Shown here: one piece after another, positions 18,946-27,733 of the stretch
Numbering within the stretch: the stretch's first letter is position 1
Layout of the letters: each line of letters opens with the position of its first letter
From: Rhodoplanes serenus
GTDB lineage: Bacteria; Pseudomonadota; Alphaproteobacteria; Rhizobiales; Xanthobacteraceae
Length of the DNA: 64,000 nucleotides
Assembly (NCBI GenBank): GCA_945893145.1
Contig: CAMDDZ010000016.1
Location: 17,397 to 81,396 of the forward strand
Reading direction: 5' to 3'
Translations under genes and position numbers: made by a program
Notes under the pieces: model-generated
What the model saw: the letters and a program-made list of their open reading frames with translations, nothing else
Told to the model about the DNA's origin: nothing
The model's database searches: none

Positions 18946-20130
18946 GTGCGGGATATGGCTTCGTCGGTCGCGGCGGTAATTGTGGCAGGCGGGCGCGGCT
19001 CGCGGGTCGGGGGCGAAGTCCCAAAGCAATACAGATTGCTGGCCGGGGAGCCGGTGATCCGGGCGAGCCTGTCGCTCTATGCTTGGCACGGTGAGGTCCA
19101 TCTGGTTCAGCCGGTGATCCATCCCGACGACGTGGCGCGTTATGAGGCGGCGGCACGGGGACTGAACATTCTGCCACCCGTGTTTGGTGGCGCGACCCGC
19201 CAAGCTTCGGTGCGGGCCGGTCTCGAAGCGCTGAGCGCACGCAAGCCGGACGTCGTACTGGTGCATGATGCGGCGCGGCCGTTCTGCTCGACCACCCTGG
19301 TATCTCAGGCGATCAAGGCCTCCGCCGTGACCGGTGCGGCGATTCCGGGACTGGAGGTCACCGACACGATCAAAAGCGTCGACAGCGCCTGCCAGGTGAC
19401 CGGCACGCTCGATCGCGCGCAGCTGCGCAGCGTACAGACGCCGCAGGCCTTCCGGTTCGATGCCTTGCTCGAAGCGCATCGCAAGGCGGCGCTTGCCGGC
19501 CGCCAGGATTTCACCGACGACGCGGCGCTGAGCGAATGGGCCGGCTCGAAAGTTTCGGTGTTTGCCGGCGAACCTGGGAATGTGAAGCTCACCACCGAAG
19601 AAGACTTTGCCCGCGCCGAAGCACGCCGGCTCGCGAGCCTTGCGGATCTTCGCACCGGCACCGGCTTCGATGTCCATGCCTTCGCGGACGGCGATCACGT
19701 CTGGCTCGGCGGCGTGAAGATTCCGCACAGCCGCGGCCTTACCGGCCACTCCGACGCCGACGTCGGCCTGCACGCGCTGGTGGACGCCATCCTCGGCGCG
19801 CTCGCCGACGGCGACATTGGCCACCATTTCTCGCCGAACGATCCGCGCTGGCGTGGCGCCTCGTCCGATCAGTTCCTGAAATTCGCGATCGAGCGCGTGC
19901 AAAAGCGCGGCGGCCGTGTCGCTCACCTCGACCTGACGGTCGTCTGCGAAGCGCCGCGGATCGGCCCGCATCGCGATGCCATGCGCAAGCGTATCGCCGA
20001 GATCGCCGAAATCTCGGTCGATCGCGTCGGCGTCAAGGCGACCACCAGCGAACAGCTTGGCTTCACCGGCCGCCGCGAGGGCATCGCCGCGATGGCGAGT
20101 GCGACCATCCGGTTGCCCTGGTCCTGGTGA
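18946..20130 (+). CDS. ispDF: Bifunctional IspD/IspF (MEP isoprenoid pathway)
   Basis: Fusion of two non-consecutive MEP-pathway enzymes, typical of alphaproteobacteria. Residues ~1-230 are IspD (CDP-ME synthase): [24 protein letters not shown] and [12 protein letters not shown]. Residues ~235-394 are IspF (cyclodiphosphate synthase): [38 protein letters not shown] and [21 protein letters not shown]. The start is uncertain: GTG at 18946 or ATG at 18955, neither with a strong ribosome-binding site. The stop overlaps the cinA start by one base (TGATG). Confidence 0.96.
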   Translation: MRDMASSVAAVIVAGGRGSRVGGEVPKQYRLLAGEPVIRASLSLYAWHGEVHLVQPVIHPDDVARYEAAARGLNILPPVFGGATRQASVRAGLEALSARKPDVVLVHDAARPFCSTTLVSQAIKASAVTGAAIPGLEVTDTIKSVDSACQVTGTLDRAQLRSVQTPQAFRFDALLEAHRKAALAGRQDFTDDAALSEWAGSKVSVFAGEPGNVKLTTEEDFARAEARRLASLADLRTGTGFDVHAFADGDHVWLGGVKIPHSRGLTGHSDADVGLHALVDAILGALADGDIGHHFSPNDPRWRGASSDQFLKFAIERVQKRGGRVAHLDLTVVCEAPRIGPHRDAMRKRIAEIAEISVDRVGVKATTSEQLGFTGRREGIAAMASATIRLPWSW

Positions 20131-20639
20131 TGGCGGACGCGGAAACGCAGGCCGCCGCGATCGCCTTGCTGGATTTATGCAAGGCCAAGAAGCTCATGAT
20201 TGCGACCGCAGAATCCTGCACCGGCGGTTTGGTGGCCGGCGCGCTCACCGATATTGCGGGATCGTCGGCGGTCGTGGACCGCGGCTTCGTGACCTACACC
20301 AACGAGGCCAAGCAAGAGATGCTCGGCGTTCCGGCTGGCACGCTGCAGCAGCACGGCGCGGTGAGCCGTGAGACCGCGGAAGCCATGGCCAAGGGCGTGC
20401 TCGCGCATGCGCCGGCCGATCTTGCGGTGTCGATCACCGGCATCGCCGGGCCCGGTGGCGGCTCGGCCGAAAAGCCGGTCGGGCTGGTGCACTTCGCGAC
20501 TGCGTCGCGGGGCGGCCGTCTGATCGCGCGGGAAAAACGCTACGGCGATATCGGACGCGGCGAAGTGCGGCGCAAGTCGGTGCTGGAAGCCCTGTCGATG
20601 CTGTCCGAACTCGCCACGAGCGAGCCAGCCAAATCCTAA
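20130..20639 (+). CDS. pncC: CinA-family nicotinamide-nucleotide amidohydrolase (C-terminal domain only)
   Basis: The 169-residue protein is the stand-alone CinA C-terminal domain (PncC), which deamidates NMN to NaMN in NAD recycling. The signature [43 protein letters not shown] contains the catalytic Ser, and [23 protein letters not shown] is also diagnostic. The ATG at 20130 overlaps the ispDF stop, which explains the missing ribosome-binding site through coupling. The gene ends in a 4-base convergent overlap with ratA. Confidence 0.93.
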   Translation: MADAETQAAAIALLDLCKAKKLMIATAESCTGGLVAGALTDIAGSSAVVDRGFVTYTNEAKQEMLGVPAGTLQQHGAVSRETAEAMAKGVLAHAPADLAVSITGIAGPGGGSAEKPVGLVHFATASRGGRLIAREKRYGDIGRGEVRRKSVLEALSMLSELATSEPAKS

Positions 20640-21097
20640 ACTGCTTTACGTCCGTAAATCTTGTCGGCGCGCTGCTCGAACGCCCCGGCAAAGCGGCGGA
20701 ACGCCGCGTCGAACATGGCGCCCATCAGCAGGCCCAGCGTCCGGCTGCGGAATTCGTAATCGATGAAGAACTCGACCTCGCAGGCGCTCTCGCCTGCGGG
20801 CTTAAAGCTCCAGCGGTTTTCCAAATGGCTGAACGGGCCTTCGAGATATTCCACCAGGATGCGCAGGTTTGGCTTGTCGAGCGTGACGCGGCTGCGAAAT
20901 CTCTCTCGCACGAGCTTGTAGGCGACCCCCATGTCGGCGACCAGCACCTCTTTGCCGTCCGCGTCGGTCGAGCGGCTGCGCACCTTCAACTCGCGGCACA
21001 GCGGCACGAACTCCGGATAGCGTTCGACGTCAGCAACGAGCTCGAACATGTCGGCGGCGGAATGGCGCGCCCGGCGCCTGGTGGTGAATGAAGGCAT
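20636..21097 (-). CDS. COQ10/RatA-like START-domain protein
   Basis: A 153-residue coenzyme-Q-binding (polyketide cyclase/START) protein. [39 protein letters not shown] at the N-terminus and [14 protein letters not shown] plus [35 protein letters not shown] match the COQ10/YfjG family. In mitochondria COQ10 chaperones ubiquinone; E. coli RatA has also been reported as a ribosome-association toxin, which is less likely here because no antitoxin gene is adjacent. It starts three bases after lipA, the common rhizobial arrangement. Confidence 0.9.
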   Translation of the reverse strand: MPSFTTRRRARHSAADMFELVADVERYPEFVPLCRELKVRSRSTDADGKEVLVADMGVAYKLVRERFRSRVTLDKPNLRILVEYLEGPFSHLENRWSFKPAGESACEVEFFIDYEFRSRTLGLLMGAMFDAAFRRFAGAFEQRADKIYGRKAV

Positions 21098-21100
21098 GGA

Positions 21101-22054
21101 TCAGCGATTGACACTCGCTTCGCGCGCGGCCTTCAGCTTCGCAAAGTCGTCGCCCGCATGATGCGAGGAGCGAGTCAGCGGGCTCGCTGACACCATCGTG
21201 AAGCCCTTCGCATAGGCGACAGTTTTCAGCGCCTCGAACTCGTCCGGCGGCAGGTAGCGGATCACCGGATGGTGCTTGCGGGTGGGCTGGAGATATTGCC
21301 CGATGGTGAGGAAATCGACATTCGCGGCACGCAGGTCATCCATCACCTGCAGTACTTCGTTCCGTTCTTCGCCCAAGCCCACCATGATGCCGGACTTGGT
21401 GAACATCGCGGGATCGATTTCCTTCACGTGTTGCAACAGCCGCACGGACGCGAAATAGCGCGCGCCGGGCCGCACCGTCAGGTAAAGCGACGGCACGGTT
21501 TCGAGATTGTGGTTGAACACGTCGGGCCGCGCCGCCACCACGGTTTCGAGGGCGCCATCCTTGCGGAGAAAATCTGGCGTCAGCACCTCGATGGTGGTGC
21601 GTGGACAACTTGCCCGGATCGCCGTGATGGTCCGCGCGAAGTGTTGTGCGCCGCCATCGCCGAGATCGTCGCGATCGACCGAGGTGATCACCACATGGGC
21701 TAAGCCCAGCTTGGCGATCGCCTCCGCGATGTGCGCTGGTTCGTTCGCATCGAGCGGGCCCGGCAGGCCGGTTTTGACGTTGCAGAACGCGCAGGCGCGC
21801 GTGCAGGTGTCACCCAGGATCATGAAGGTCGCGTGCTTCTTGTTCCAGCATTCGCCGATGTTGGGGCAGCCGGCTTCCTCGCACACCGTGTGCAGGCCGT
21901 TGGCACGCACGATATTGGCGGTCGCCACGAAGCCCGGCGAAACCGGCGCCCTCACCCGAATCCAATCGGGCTTCTTCGGCGAGGCGGCGTCCGGCCGATG
22001 CGCCTTTTCGGGGTGCCGCGGCCGTCCCGCGGTGTGGTCGAGCACGTTGGTCAT
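21101..22054 (-). CDS. lipA: Lipoyl synthase LipA (radical SAM)
   Basis: Inserts two sulfurs into octanoylated proteins to make lipoate, needed by the PDH E2 and the lipoylated E1-beta encoded at 27.7-31.2 kb. The protein has both iron-sulfur clusters: auxiliary cluster cysteines C58, C63 and C69 ([12 protein letters not shown]) and radical SAM cysteines C84, C88, C91 (CTRACAFC). The C-terminal [14 protein letters not shown] holds the conserved RSSxxA serine that ligates the auxiliary cluster. 317 residues. The gene lies on the same strand as the PDH genes but is separated from lpdA by three unrelated genes. Confidence 0.97.
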   Translation of the reverse strand: MTNVLDHTAGRPRHPEKAHRPDAASPKKPDWIRVRAPVSPGFVATANIVRANGLHTVCEEAGCPNIGECWNKKHATFMILGDTCTRACAFCNVKTGLPGPLDANEPAHIAEAIAKLGLAHVVITSVDRDDLGDGGAQHFARTITAIRASCPRTTIEVLTPDFLRKDGALETVVAARPDVFNHNLETVPSLYLTVRPGARYFASVRLLQHVKEIDPAMFTKSGIMVGLGEERNEVLQVMDDLRAANVDFLTIGQYLQPTRKHHPVIRYLPPDEFEALKTVAYAKGFTMVSASPLTRSSHHAGDDFAKLKAAREASVNR

Positions 22055-22103
22055 GGGTGGTGCCCCACTTACTTACGAACCCGGATGCGCCGCCGCAACG
22101 GCC

Positions 22104-22349
22104 TCATCGAAGACGCTGGATCGCCTGCCAGATCAGCAGGAAGATCACCGAACCCGCGATCGCGGTAATGAGTTCGCCCCAGAAACCAGGCGTCACCTGG
22201 ATTTCGAGCTTCTGAGCCAGGAAGCCGCCCAGGATCGCGCCCACCAGGCCGACCGCAAGATTGCGCAGCAGACCGCGTGGCGCATCGGTGACCTTGGCCG
22301 CGAGCCAGCCGGCAATCAGGCCGATGACGATCCAGGAAAACACGCCCAT
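22104..22349 (-). CDS. GlsB/YeaQ/YmgE-family small stress membrane protein
   Basis: Transglycosylase-associated (GlsB/YeaQ) protein of about 81 residues with three membrane helices: MGVFSWIVIGLIAGWLAAKVTDAPRGLLRNLAVGLVGAILGGFLAQ, then FWGELITAIAGSVIFLLIWQAI. The Gly-rich helix pattern is diagnostic. Three in-frame ATGs exist (22379, 22358, 22349). The last fits the family N-terminus (MG-x-x-W-I-x-x-GLIAG) and is the only one downstream of a likely transcription start, since a TGCTATAAT box overlaps the first ATG. Its biochemical role is unknown; relatives are envelope-stress induced. Confidence 0.85.
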   Translation of the reverse strand: MGVFSWIVIGLIAGWLAAKVTDAPRGLLRNLAVGLVGAILGGFLAQKLEIQVTPGFWGELITAIAGSVIFLLIWQAIQRLR

Positions 22350-22375
22350 GAAACCCATCTCAATTTTCAGGCCCA

Positions 22376-22386
22376 CCATTATAGCA
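22376..22386 (-). promoter_or_regulatory. Extended -10 promoter of the GlsB-like gene
   Basis: On the minus strand the sequence TGCTATAAT is a perfect extended -10 element (TGnTATAAT), with TATAAT at 22383-22378. No -35 match is seen at 17 bases (GGAAGC), which extended -10 promoters tolerate. Transcription would begin near 22371, giving a leader of about 20 bases to the ATG at 22349. Confidence 0.5.
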
Positions 22387-22475
22387 CGCGGCGACCGGTC
22401 GCTTCCGGCGGAATCGAATCCGGATAGACTGGCGTTGGATTAGGCTTGGGTTTGGGTCTGGGGGGAGAGTTCGTC

Positions 22476-23447
22476 ATGCTGACGCGCCGCGCTGCGCTCG
22501 CCGCCTTAGCGGCTTGCGGATTTGCTTCGCGAGCACACGCGCAGAGCTTTCCCAGCCGAACCATCACCATCGTGGTGCCTTACCCGCCGGGCGGCCCGAT
22601 CGACACGCTGGCGCGGCTGATCGCGCAGGAGGCGTCGGGCGATCTCGGCCAGTCCATCGTGGTCGAGAACCGCCCGGGCGCGTCCGGCATTGTCGGCACC
22701 GGCGCGGTGGCGCGCGCCGAGCCTGATGGCTATCTGCTGATCCTTGGCACCAATCAGACCCACGCCACCAACCAAAGCCTGATCAAGAGCTGGACGTTCG
22801 ATGCAGTGCGCGATTTCGCGCCGGTCGCTGGCGTTGCCGCGATGCCGCACGTGCTCGTGGTGCGCAAGGATTTCGAAGCCAAAAGCGTCGGCCATGTGGT
22901 GGCGAACGCGAAGACCAAACCCGGCGCGCTGACGTTTGGCTCGATGGGCAACGGCTCGGGCGCGCATCTGGCGGCGGAGCTGTTCAAGACCAAGGCCGGC
23001 ATCGACATGCTGCACGTGCCCTTCAAAGGGCTCGCGCCGATGACAACCGAATTGCTGGCGGGCCGCGTCGATCTTTCGATTGCGCCGCTGCCGGGGCTGA
23101 TCGCGCAGCAAATCGCGAGCGGCAACCTGCGCGCGCTCGGCATTGCGAGCGCGCAGCGGACCGCGCAACTGCCATCGGTGCCGACCTTTGCGGAGGCTGG
23201 TGTCGCGGGCGTCGAAGCCGACGCCTGGTCCGCGCTGTTCGCGCCGGCCAAGACGCCGCCGGCGGTGATCGAGCGGCTTTATGGTGCGGTCGCAGCCGCG
23301 CTAGCGAAGGATTCGGTGCGCGCGACGTTGGCGCGTCAGGGTCTGCCAGTTGCGCTCAAGACGCCGGCCGAGATGGCCGCGATGCTGCCCGGCGAGGTGG
23401 AGAAATGGGCGGCGGTGATCCGGCTCGCCCAAGTGACAGTGGAGTGA
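22476..23447 (+). CDS. Bug/TctC-family tripartite tricarboxylate transporter substrate-binding protein
   Basis: Periplasmic receptor of the Bug family. The signal peptide has a twin-arginine-like start (MLTRRAALAALAACGFASRAHA). The mature part shows the two family signatures: FPSRTITIVVPYPPGGPIDTLARLIAQE and GSMGNGSGAHLAAELFKTKAGIDMLHVPFKG. Ligands in this family are mostly carboxylates. ATG 22476 follows a GGGGGAGAG ribosome-binding site; an upstream in-frame ATG at 22446 precedes it. No TctA or TctB membrane genes are nearby, so it is an orphan receptor, as most Bug proteins are. 323 residues. Confidence 0.9.
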   Translation: MLTRRAALAALAACGFASRAHAQSFPSRTITIVVPYPPGGPIDTLARLIAQEASGDLGQSIVVENRPGASGIVGTGAVARAEPDGYLLILGTNQTHATNQSLIKSWTFDAVRDFAPVAGVAAMPHVLVVRKDFEAKSVGHVVANAKTKPGALTFGSMGNGSGAHLAAELFKTKAGIDMLHVPFKGLAPMTTELLAGRVDLSIAPLPGLIAQQIASGNLRALGIASAQRTAQLPSVPTFAEAGVAGVEADAWSALFAPAKTPPAVIERLYGAVAAALAKDSVRATLARQGLPVALKTPAEMAAMLPGEVEKWAAVIRLAQVTVE

Positions 23448-23486
23448 TGACGGTGGAGTGAGGCAAGCGGCTCCCCACACGGGCGC

Positions 23487-24503
23487 CTAATTGCGGCCTG
23501 CGACATCCAGATTGAAAAGCGTTGCCGCATTGCGCCACAGGATCTTCTCCTTATCGGCGGCCGGGAGCGCCAAGCCCTCGACAATATCAACGTGCTCTTT
23601 CGGGTCGATCGGCACCGGACCGTAATCGGTGCCGAACATCACGCGGTCGGCGCCGAACACCTCGACCGCCTCGCGCACGTGCGGCGCCCAAAAGCCCATC
23701 GTGTCGACATGCAGGAGTTTTAGATATTCGCTCGGCATTCGCTTGCAGCGGATCGCCGAATCCTCCGGCATGCCGTCGCAGCCAAGCCGGTAGCCGAAAT
23801 CGAGCCGTCCCATGCACGGCAGCAAGCCGCCGCCCATGTGCGCGACCACGATCTTCAGCCGCGGGTAGCGGTCGAACAGGCCGGACAGGATCATGCGCGC
23901 CAGCGCCATCGCGGTGTCGAATGGCCGGCCGATCAACTCGTCGAGCTTGAATTGGTTCATCTGCTGCTCGTTGCCGATCGGCACGCGCGGCGGATGGATG
24001 AAGACCGGCACCTGCCGGGCTTCCGCCCATTCCCAGAACGCAAACGAATCCTCGCCGTCGATGAAGCGCTCATGCCAGCTCGAGCAGATCAGCAGGCCCT
24101 TGAAGCCAAGCGCGCCGAGGCAGCGCTCGCCCTCGGCGACTTGGCCGGCGTCGAGTGGATTGAGCGTGCCCATGCCCCAATTGGTCTTCTGGCGCGCCAC
24201 GATGCCGGCGATGCCGTCATTGATCGCCTTGCAGATGTCGATCGAGGGCGACGACGAGATCGCGGTCATCACCTCGACGGCGAACGGCGTCGAGATGATC
24301 CGGCCGGTGATGCCGGCCTTGGCGCAGGCCTCCTGCTGCAGCTCGAAATCGCCCATCTGGTGATAGGCCACCGCTGGCAAGCCACGGTAATTCGTCACCA
24401 TGTCCTTGCCTACCGGCGTGCCGCGCAACGCCTCCTGCACGCCGAAGCGATCGCCGGGCGGCCGCGGCGGCGCGCAGTGAGTGTGGATATCGATGATCGG
24501 CAC
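23487..24503 (-). CDS. Amidohydrolase-2 family protein (ACMSD-like decarboxylase/hydrolase)
   Basis: TIM-barrel metalloenzyme. The N-terminal IDIHTHCAPP supplies the HxH metal ligands; further ligands lie in VFIHPPRVP, IVVAHMGGGLLPCMGRLDFGYR and MFGTDYGPVP. Members include aminocarboxymuconate-semialdehyde decarboxylase and gamma-resorcylate decarboxylase, so decarboxylation of an aromatic or muconate-type acid is a reasonable guess. Length 338 fits. It lies 12 bases downstream of lpdA on the same strand and converges with the Bug receptor gene, which could suggest shared carboxylate use, though this is inference. Confidence 0.85.
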   Translation of the reverse strand: MPIIDIHTHCAPPRPPGDRFGVQEALRGTPVGKDMVTNYRGLPAVAYHQMGDFELQQEACAKAGITGRIISTPFAVEVMTAISSSPSIDICKAINDGIAGIVARQKTNWGMGTLNPLDAGQVAEGERCLGALGFKGLLICSSWHERFIDGEDSFAFWEWAEARQVPVFIHPPRVPIGNEQQMNQFKLDELIGRPFDTAMALARMILSGLFDRYPRLKIVVAHMGGGLLPCMGRLDFGYRLGCDGMPEDSAIRCKRMPSEYLKLLHVDTMGFWAPHVREAVEVFGADRVMFGTDYGPVPIDPKEHVDIVEGLALPAADKEKILWRNAATLFNLDVAGRN

Positions 24504-24515
24504 GGGCGTGTCCGC

Positions 24516-25937
24516 TTACATATTCAAGACGCGCCCGTAAGCGTCGAGCACGGCTTCCTTCATCATCTCCGAAAGAGTCGGATGCGGGAACACGGTGTGC
24601 ATCAGCTCTTCCTCGGTGGTCTCCAGATTCATCGCCACTACGTAGCCCTGGATCAGCTCAGTCACCTCGGCGCCGACCATGTGGGCGCCCAGCAACTGCC
24701 CGGTCTTCTTGTCGAAGATCACCTTGACCAGGCCCTGGTCCTCACCGAGTGCAATTGCCTTGCCGTTGCCGACGAATGGAAAACGGCCGACCCGGACGTC
24801 GAGTTTCTTGTCTTTGGCGGCTTGCTCGGTGATGCCGACGGAGGCGATCTGCGGCGAGCAATAGGTGCAGCCCGGGATCATGCTCTTGTTCATCGGATGC
24901 GGATGCAGGCCCTTGATCGCCTCGACACAGACCACGCCCTCATGCTCCGCCTTGTGCGCGAGCATCGGCGGGCCAGAGACGTCGCCAATGGCGTAGATGC
25001 CCGGCACGCTGGTGCGATTGAGATTATCGACTGCGATGGTGCCGCGCTCGGTTTTCACGCCGACCTTTTCGAGGCCCAAGCCTTCGATATTGCCGGTGAC
25101 GCCGACTGCGGAAATCACCCGATCGACGGTGAGCGTTTGCGTGCCGCCCTTGCCGTCATCGATGGTGGCCGTGACGCTGTCGGCTTTCTTGTCGAGCTTG
25201 GTGACCTTTGCGCCGGTGAGAATCTTGATGCCCTGCTTCTCGAACGCCTTGCGGGCGAACGCCGCGATCTCGGCGTCCTCGACCGGCAGGATCTGCGGCA
25301 GCACCTCGACCACCGTCACCTCGGCGCCGAGCGTGCGGTAGAAAGAGGCGAATTCGATGCCGATGGCGCCCGAGCCGATCACCAGCAGTGACTTCGGCAT
25401 TTTGTCCGGCACCATTGCCTCGAAATAAGTCCAGATCAGCTTCTTATCCGGCTCCAGTCCCGGCAACACGCGCGGCCGCGCGCCGGTCGCTACGATGATG
25501 TGCTTGGCCTGATAGCTGCCCGGTCCGAGCGCGCCCTTCGGCGCTTCGCTCTTGGAAGCCTTCACTGTGACCTTGCCGGGCGCTTCGATCGAAGCGTCGC
25601 CCCAGATCACCGCGACCTTGTTCTTCTTCATCAGGAAGCCGACGCCGTCGTTGAGCCGCTTCGACACGTCGCGCGAGCGTTTGACGATGGCCGCCGGATC
25701 GAACGTCACATTGTCGGCGGAGAGTCCATAATCCTTGGCGTGCTGCATGTAGTGGAAAATCTCGGCCGAGCGCAGCAGCGCCTTGGTCGGGATGCAACCC
25801 CAGTTCAGGCAGATGCCGCCGAGATAGTCGCGCTCGACGATCGCGGTCTTGAAGCCGAGCTGCGTCGCGCGGATCGCCGTGACATAGCCGCCGGGGCCGG
25901 ACCCGATGATGATGATGTCGAAGCTCGTGTCAGCCAT
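24516..25937 (-). CDS. lpdA: Dihydrolipoyl dehydrogenase (E3)
   Basis: Flavoenzyme that reoxidises dihydrolipoyl groups of the 2-oxoacid dehydrogenase complexes, passing electrons to NAD. FAD-binding GSGPGGYVTAIRA is at the N-terminus, the redox disulfide is C43/C48 in GICLNWGCIPTKAL, the NAD-binding site is IGSGAIGIEFASFY, and the catalytic His-Glu dyad lies in HTVFPHPTLSEMMKEA near the C-terminus. 473 residues. Its position downstream of pdhC on the same strand marks it as the PDH E3, but three unrelated small genes lie between. Confidence 0.97.
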   Translation of the reverse strand: MADTSFDIIIIGSGPGGYVTAIRATQLGFKTAIVERDYLGGICLNWGCIPTKALLRSAEIFHYMQHAKDYGLSADNVTFDPAAIVKRSRDVSKRLNDGVGFLMKKNKVAVIWGDASIEAPGKVTVKASKSEAPKGALGPGSYQAKHIIVATGARPRVLPGLEPDKKLIWTYFEAMVPDKMPKSLLVIGSGAIGIEFASFYRTLGAEVTVVEVLPQILPVEDAEIAAFARKAFEKQGIKILTGAKVTKLDKKADSVTATIDDGKGGTQTLTVDRVISAVGVTGNIEGLGLEKVGVKTERGTIAVDNLNRTSVPGIYAIGDVSGPPMLAHKAEHEGVVCVEAIKGLHPHPMNKSMIPGCTYCSPQIASVGITEQAAKDKKLDVRVGRFPFVGNGKAIALGEDQGLVKVIFDKKTGQLLGAHMVGAEVTELIQGYVVAMNLETTEEELMHTVFPHPTLSEMMKEAVLDAYGRVLNM

Positions 25938-25983
25938 GCTGTGTTCGCCTGCTTTTCGTGTCCGGCCCTACCATGGGCTATCC

Positions 25984-26478
25984 CTAAATGGGCATTTCTT
26001 TTGCCGATTTCACACAATCGTCGTTCATTTCGCTGAAGCGCCGGTCGGTCTCGCCAATCCGCCGCTCGAAATCCGCGCCGGAAATGCGTTGAGCCTCGCG
26101 CACGAGGCTTTGGAGCTCCGCCGACAATTCGGTGTAACGCGCCCGAATTGTCTCATTGCGTAAGTTCGCCAGATAGGTGCCTAGCGCCGCAAATTTGGCG
26201 ACCGTATTGGCGGCATCGGCCTGCTCCGGCCCGGTGGCGCGCTCACCCGCGGTGTTGAGCGCGCCGAGCCTGACCTTCACCTGAAAGTAGGCATCGATGA
26301 CTTCTTTGCAGGTTCGCATGTACTCGACGCGGCCGACGTTGCGCTGGATCAGATCGACGAACTTGCTGTTGAGATAGCCATTGTAGATCGAGGTGAGCAG
26401 CGACAACGTCGCGATGAACATCGGAAAATAGCCGAGCAGGACGGCGCGAACCCTGGATTCCCGTGTGTCGGCCATCAT
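25984..26478 (-). CDS. Membrane-anchored protein of unknown function
   Basis: A 164-residue protein with one N-terminal membrane helix (VLLGYFPMFIATLSLLTSIYNGYL, about residues 12-36) and a long, mostly helical, likely periplasmic or cytoplasmic tail containing charged stretches (TIRARYTELSAELQSLVREAQRISGADFERRIGETDRRFSEMND) that may coil. No family recognised. Two consecutive ATGs (26478, 26475) could start it. It is the last of three unrecognised genes between pdhC and lpdA, all minus strand. Confidence 0.6.
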   Translation of the reverse strand: MMADTRESRVRAVLLGYFPMFIATLSLLTSIYNGYLNSKFVDLIQRNVGRVEYMRTCKEVIDAYFQVKVRLGALNTAGERATGPEQADAANTVAKFAALGTYLANLRNETIRARYTELSAELQSLVREAQRISGADFERRIGETDRRFSEMNDDCVKSAKEMPI

Positions 26479-26567
26479 GCCCTCTCAAACCCGAAATGTT
26501 GTTGTCATCCTGGCGCTGACAAGCCATCGGATCAATGCTTGGTGTGACGGCCACATGGTCGATCAAG

Positions 26568-26981
26568 TCAAGGCGCTGCCTGCGGCATGACAGCCTCGCC
26601 GCGGCGCCGGCGCTGCGCCCACAGGAACATGGCCCAGTGGGCCGGGATCGCCACGATGGCCGCCGAAGCGGTGATGAGGACATACGGCAGGTTGCCCGTG
26701 GTCCGGTTCGGAAACAGCGCACCCCAGAGCAGCCACAGCAGCACCGCGATCGCAACGGCTGAGACATGGATCGGCATGTCGTTGCGGCTCACGGCCGCGC
26801 AGATGAGATTGACGGTGAGGCACACCGGAATGACGAACCAGGCTCCCACATAAGCGACCATGAGCATCGGAAGCGCGACGACGAAGGGGACACCAAACGC
26901 AAATGTCAGCGCCAGCCCAAGGACTGCGGTGCCGAGCAGCGAGATCACCAGCGCAAGGCCGGCAGCAATCGCAAGAATCAT
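26568..26981 (-). CDS. Four-helix membrane protein of unknown function
   Basis: A 137-residue hydrophobic protein with about four membrane segments: MILAIAAGLALVISLLGTAVLGLALTFAF, VVALPMLMVAYVGAWFVIPVCLTVNLIC, HVSAVAIAVLLWLLWGALF and LPYVLITASAAIVAIPAHWAMFLWAQRRRR. Positive residues follow the last helix, so the C-terminus is probably cytoplasmic. ATG 26981 was chosen because a longer frame to 27044 would overlap the upstream gene by 40 bases and adds a hydrophilic stretch. No family recognised. Confidence 0.6.
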   Translation of the reverse strand: MILAIAAGLALVISLLGTAVLGLALTFAFGVPFVVALPMLMVAYVGAWFVIPVCLTVNLICAAVSRNDMPIHVSAVAIAVLLWLLWGALFPNRTTGNLPYVLITASAAIVAIPAHWAMFLWAQRRRRGEAVMPQAAP

Positions 26982-27003
26982 GGGGCAAGGATCATGGGTA
27001 GCA

Positions 27004-27660
27004 TCATGGGTTCGGTCCGGGGCCAACTGCAGAGTGTCCGGCAAGGCGGCGACGCAGCATGCGGGTGCGAATGGCGCACTCGATCAATGCAACCGCGATG
27101 AGCGCTGCCAAACCGATGATCGTTGTCGTCGCTGCAAGTTCGCGGAATAAATCGGCGGGCGATTGCCGCACCGACCAGCCGATCAGATCGAGCACCGGCG
27201 GATTGAGAATCGCGAGCGCTCCCACCACGCTTGTGATCCACGGCCAGCGCGACAGCGAATCCTGCCCGTGCATGCGCAGCCAGCGGTGCCGCACCAGGCC
27301 CCATTGAATCAGGATGGCGATCAGCGCCGGAACCAACAGTTCGAGCGTGATCTGGATGTCTTTGGCGCTCGGTCCCGTGGGGCCGGAGCCGCCGAGCCCG
27401 AGCAGGATCGGCGTCGCCACGATGCCAGCCGCAATGACGGCGAAGACGATCGCAACGCGGTGAAACACCTGCGCGTCGCTGGCGCTCGCATAGGCCACCG
27501 TAAAGGCCAGCATCGTGATGACGGCGAACACCGGAATAGCCGCCAGCACGACAATGAACTCCTCGGTCGCCCGGAAGAAATCGGCGAGTTGCAAGGCGGC
27601 CATCAGCGCCACCACGATCGAGAGCAGCAGCGTGGCGATGAGCGCGAGCGTGGTGCCCAT
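27004..27660 (-). CDS. Polytopic membrane protein of unknown function
   Basis: A 218-residue protein with about six membrane helices (TTLALIATLLLSIVVALMAALQLA, FIVVLAAIPVFAVITMLAFTVAYA, VFHRVAIVFAVIAAGIVATPILLGL, LELLVPALIAILIQWGLV, WPWITSVVGALAILNPPVLDLIG, TTTIIGLAALIAVALIECAI). The ATG at 27660 has an AGAAGG ribosome-binding site six bases upstream; a longer frame reaches 27741 and would overlap pdhC. I recognise no family. It directly follows pdhC and may be carried on the PDH message. Confidence 0.6.
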   Translation of the reverse strand: MGTTLALIATLLLSIVVALMAALQLADFFRATEEFIVVLAAIPVFAVITMLAFTVAYASASDAQVFHRVAIVFAVIAAGIVATPILLGLGGSGPTGPSAKDIQITLELLVPALIAILIQWGLVRHRWLRMHGQDSLSRWPWITSVVGALAILNPPVLDLIGWSVRQSPADLFRELAATTTIIGLAALIAVALIECAIRTRMLRRRLAGHSAVGPGPNP

Positions 27661-27733
27661 GACGGCCTTCTCTGACTTGCCCTGACGAAGACTTGCCCTG
27701 ACGAATGCCGGCGAGCCGGGCCGGCCATTCCGC

